Assembly: GCA_009859145.1 (NCBI GenBank)
Contig: VRVR01000002.1
Span: 248,001-312,000, forward strand
Source: Andalucia godoyi
Taxonomy: Eukaryota; Discoba; Jakobea; Jakobida; Andaluciidae
Reading direction: 5' to 3'
Length of the DNA: 64,000 nucleotides
The notes under the pieces are model-generated. The model was not told the origin of the DNA and made no database searches. It saw nothing but the letters and a program-made list of their open reading frames with translations. Shown here piece by piece: positions 62,437 through 64,000 of the stretch; the stretch's first letter is position 1, and the number at the start of each line of letters is the position of its first letter. The translations under genes were made by a program, and so were the position numbers.

Positions 62437-62973
62437 TTAGTTGATCTTTGCCTGTGAAAAATCCATCTCAGGATGGGAAGCCATGAACTTTTTGAGCATA
62501 TCTTGCTTCTGTTCGTCCTCGACGGACGGAAGCCCCGCGGCCTTTCTTCGCTGGTTCTCCATCATCTTGAGCACAGTCTTTTGCGTTTCGCCGTCCAAAT
62601 CCTGGATCTTGGAATTTTCAGGCTCGACTTTCGAAACATCAATCTCGGGTCCACCAACAATCAACCGCGGCCACCACTCCATATCCTTCACCTTTTGCAG
62701 CGTCACCTGAACGGACTTGCGGTCAACAAGTGACCAAAACGAGTCGTCCGAATGCACCGTCTTGTGAAGCTGGCCTTCAAGAATTGGTGTCGACCCCTTG
62801 AGTCCGACTTTGATGCGCGATGCCGTAATCACTACATCCAACGCCTTCGCAACCGTACCTTCAGGAACATCAACGTGCAATGTCACGTCTTGCAACGTCT
62901 GCGTCCAGCGATAGCCCTCGCACACATCTCCGTTCTCGACTGGAACACGCTTTTCTGCACTGCTGGTGGACAT
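62437..62973 (-). CDS. NUDC: Nuclear movement protein NUDC (CS domain)
   Basis: The 178-residue protein has the p23-like CS domain (about 15-105; YRWTQTLQDVTLHVDVPEG, ILEGQLHKTVHSDDSFW). The diagnostic NUDC C-terminus follows: EWWPRLIVGGPEI, PENSKIQDLDGETQKTVLKM and FMASHPEMDFSQAKIN. NUDC is an HSP90 co-chaperone that stabilises dynein/LIS1 and other beta-propeller proteins. The N-terminal dimerising coiled coil of animal NUDC is absent, as in short plant and fungal forms. No intron is required. Confidence 0.94.
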   Translation of the reverse strand: MSTSSAEKRVPVENGDVCEGYRWTQTLQDVTLHVDVPEGTVAKALDVVITASRIKVGLKGSTPILEGQLHKTVHSDDSFWSLVDRKSVQVTLQKVKDMEWWPRLIVGGPEIDVSKVEPENSKIQDLDGETQKTVLKMMENQRRKAAGLPSVEDEQKQDMLKKFMASHPEMDFSQAKIN

Positions 62974-63284
62974 CCCTCGGCTTGTGCTTTTGTCTACTCA
63001 GCTTTCCTTCTTGCAAAAAAGAACACGATTAGTAACCACTCACGGACTGCAGGCACAATGTTTGGTGACACGTCAGAACGTGCGTACTGAACTCCAGTGA
63101 CGAGGAACGTTCTGCTGTCGAATCTCGTCGATCTGGATTATCTCGAGACTTCGACTTTCCTTTTGGAAAAATGGACAAAAAAAAGGAGGGAAACAGCACG
63201 ACGACTGCGCAGGAAGCATGCATTAAGGGAAGAGCTGAAGGGAGCTGGAGTTGGATAATTGCTTGATCGATCGGAACGCACGAG

Positions 63285-64000
63285 ATGGGATTGCAGTATT
63301 GGGGATCGCTTGGATACACGCTTGCAGAGATTCCGTTTCTTACAAAGTTTGATGTGCTTGATGAAGGAGTAATTCATCGGCGAGTCAGTCCGTTGCAGGT
63401 ATGCGCTGCTAGTCCTCCAGACCCCATAGATGCGCTTTACGTGTTCATGCAGTACTTACGTTTCGTTTCATTTCCGGGTTCTATTTTGGGGGAGGGGCTG
63501 TGCAGGTTGACATTTATGGGCACATGAACAACATGTGGTGGTTCCACGCTCTGGAGTGTGCTCGATGGAGCTGGGTGTATAGATGCGTATGGAAATTATT
63601 TTCTTCTGTTCTTCTTTTTTTCTTTTTCTTTTTTTTTCTTTCTTCTTCTTCTGCTTTTTTGCATTCAAGTGGCCAAAGAGCGGCATGATTCTGATGGGTT
63701 TGGTCTTGCACAAAGCTTAGGGCCTCGCGAAACATCTGAACGAGATGAAGCTGGGGGCAGTGGTTGCTGGTATTTCGTTTCGGTTTCAAAAAGAGCTGAA
63801 GCCGCTGCAGGCATACTCTGTCACATGCAAACTGATTTCGTTTGACAAGGACTGGTGGTACCTTCAGCAGACCGTCCGTTCAGGCGACAAGATATGCGGT
63901 TCTGGAATTGTGCGTTTTGCAGTCGTTGGAAAGAATGGCCGCGTCCCTTTGGATGTGTTCTTGAAGAAACTTGGATACGCGGATGAGAGACTTGAGCGGG
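63285..64000 (+). CDS. Hot-dog fold thioesterase (THEM6-like), spliced, C-terminus off window
   Basis: The exons are 63285-63398, 63506-63586 and 63721 to the window edge. The donors are GTATGC and GTATGG; the acceptors end GTGCAG and GCTTAG. The joined 158 residues contain VDIYGHMNNMWWFHALECARW, the hot-dog acyl-thioesterase signature with an Asp in the D-x-x-x-H-M-N pattern. GAVVAGISFRFQKELKPLQAY and a WWYLQQTV strand follow. This is the arrangement of THEM6/4HBT_2 proteins. An alternative acceptor at AAG (63669) would hit an in-frame TAG, so the later acceptor is required. The protein should hydrolyse an acyl-CoA, but the substrate is not known. The frame is still open at the window edge. 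Confidence 0.8.

Noticed and set aside
63670-63720. Acceptor at AAG before TGGCCAAAG in the thioesterase gene
   Set aside because: It would run into an in-frame TAG after 16 codons; the later TTAG acceptor keeps the hot-dog frame open.

Overview
The window is nuclear DNA of a microbial eukaryote. Gene density is high on both strands, most genes are single-exon, and there are no operons or Shine-Dalgarno contexts. The proteins are clearly eukaryotic: COQ5, SEC61 gamma, a MUL1-type mitochondrial/plastid RING ligase, ATG10, myotubularin, NEIL1, CHMP1, HRQ1 helicase, NUDC. Where introns occur they are short (73 to 234 nt) and nearly all begin GTAYGT or a close variant. A CCDC17-like protein and a CaaX-tailed inositol 5-phosphatase hint at a cilium or flagellum. 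A DAD1-like protein indicates a DASH/Dam1-type kinetochore complex. I cannot name the lineage; a flagellated, intron-poor protist, alga or early-diverging fungus would all fit.

Layout. 1-7.2 kb: a metallophosphoesterase running off the left edge, a decayed transposon, COQ5, SEC61G, an acidic proline-rich protein and a MUL1-like E3 ligase. 7.4-9.5 kb: copy 1 of a Fanzor/TnpB-type element, interrupted by an N run. 9.5-27.1 kb: a disordered protein, ATG10, a large vWA protein, a SANT/Myb protein, two unrecognised proteins and an active myotubularin. 27.4-32.4 kb: a RING protein with a prenylation-like tail and a six-exon NEIL1 homologue. 32.6-34.1 kb: copy 2 of the Fanzor-type element, in opposite orientation to copy 1. 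34.1-49.6 kb: a four-exon CCDC17-like protein, CHMP1 with a 7-nt first exon, a secreted C39-like protein, a short/branched-chain acyl-CoA dehydrogenase, HRQ1, DAD1 and a low-complexity protein. 50.5-64 kb: a 1731-residue beta-helix/multi-span membrane protein, the inositol 5-phosphatase, two unrecognised proteins, a DUF72 protein whose last 25 residues come from transposon sequence, an SDR reductase, NUDC and a spliced hot-dog thioesterase running off the right edge.

The most distinctive feature is the transposon family. Two virtually identical 1460-bp copies keep the RuvC-I and RuvC-III motifs of Fanzor/TnpB nucleases but are frameshifted and lack the RuvC-II region. Older relics lie at 1.4-2.2 kb, 43.5-43.9 kb and 60.5-61.1 kb. 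Near-identity with dead reading frames suggests recent mobilisation by a protein encoded elsewhere. The housekeeping genes share no single pathway; they sample membrane traffic (CHMP1, myotubularin, 5-phosphatase), DNA repair (NEIL1, HRQ1), autophagy (ATG10) and mitochondrial metabolism (COQ5, acyl-CoA dehydrogenase).
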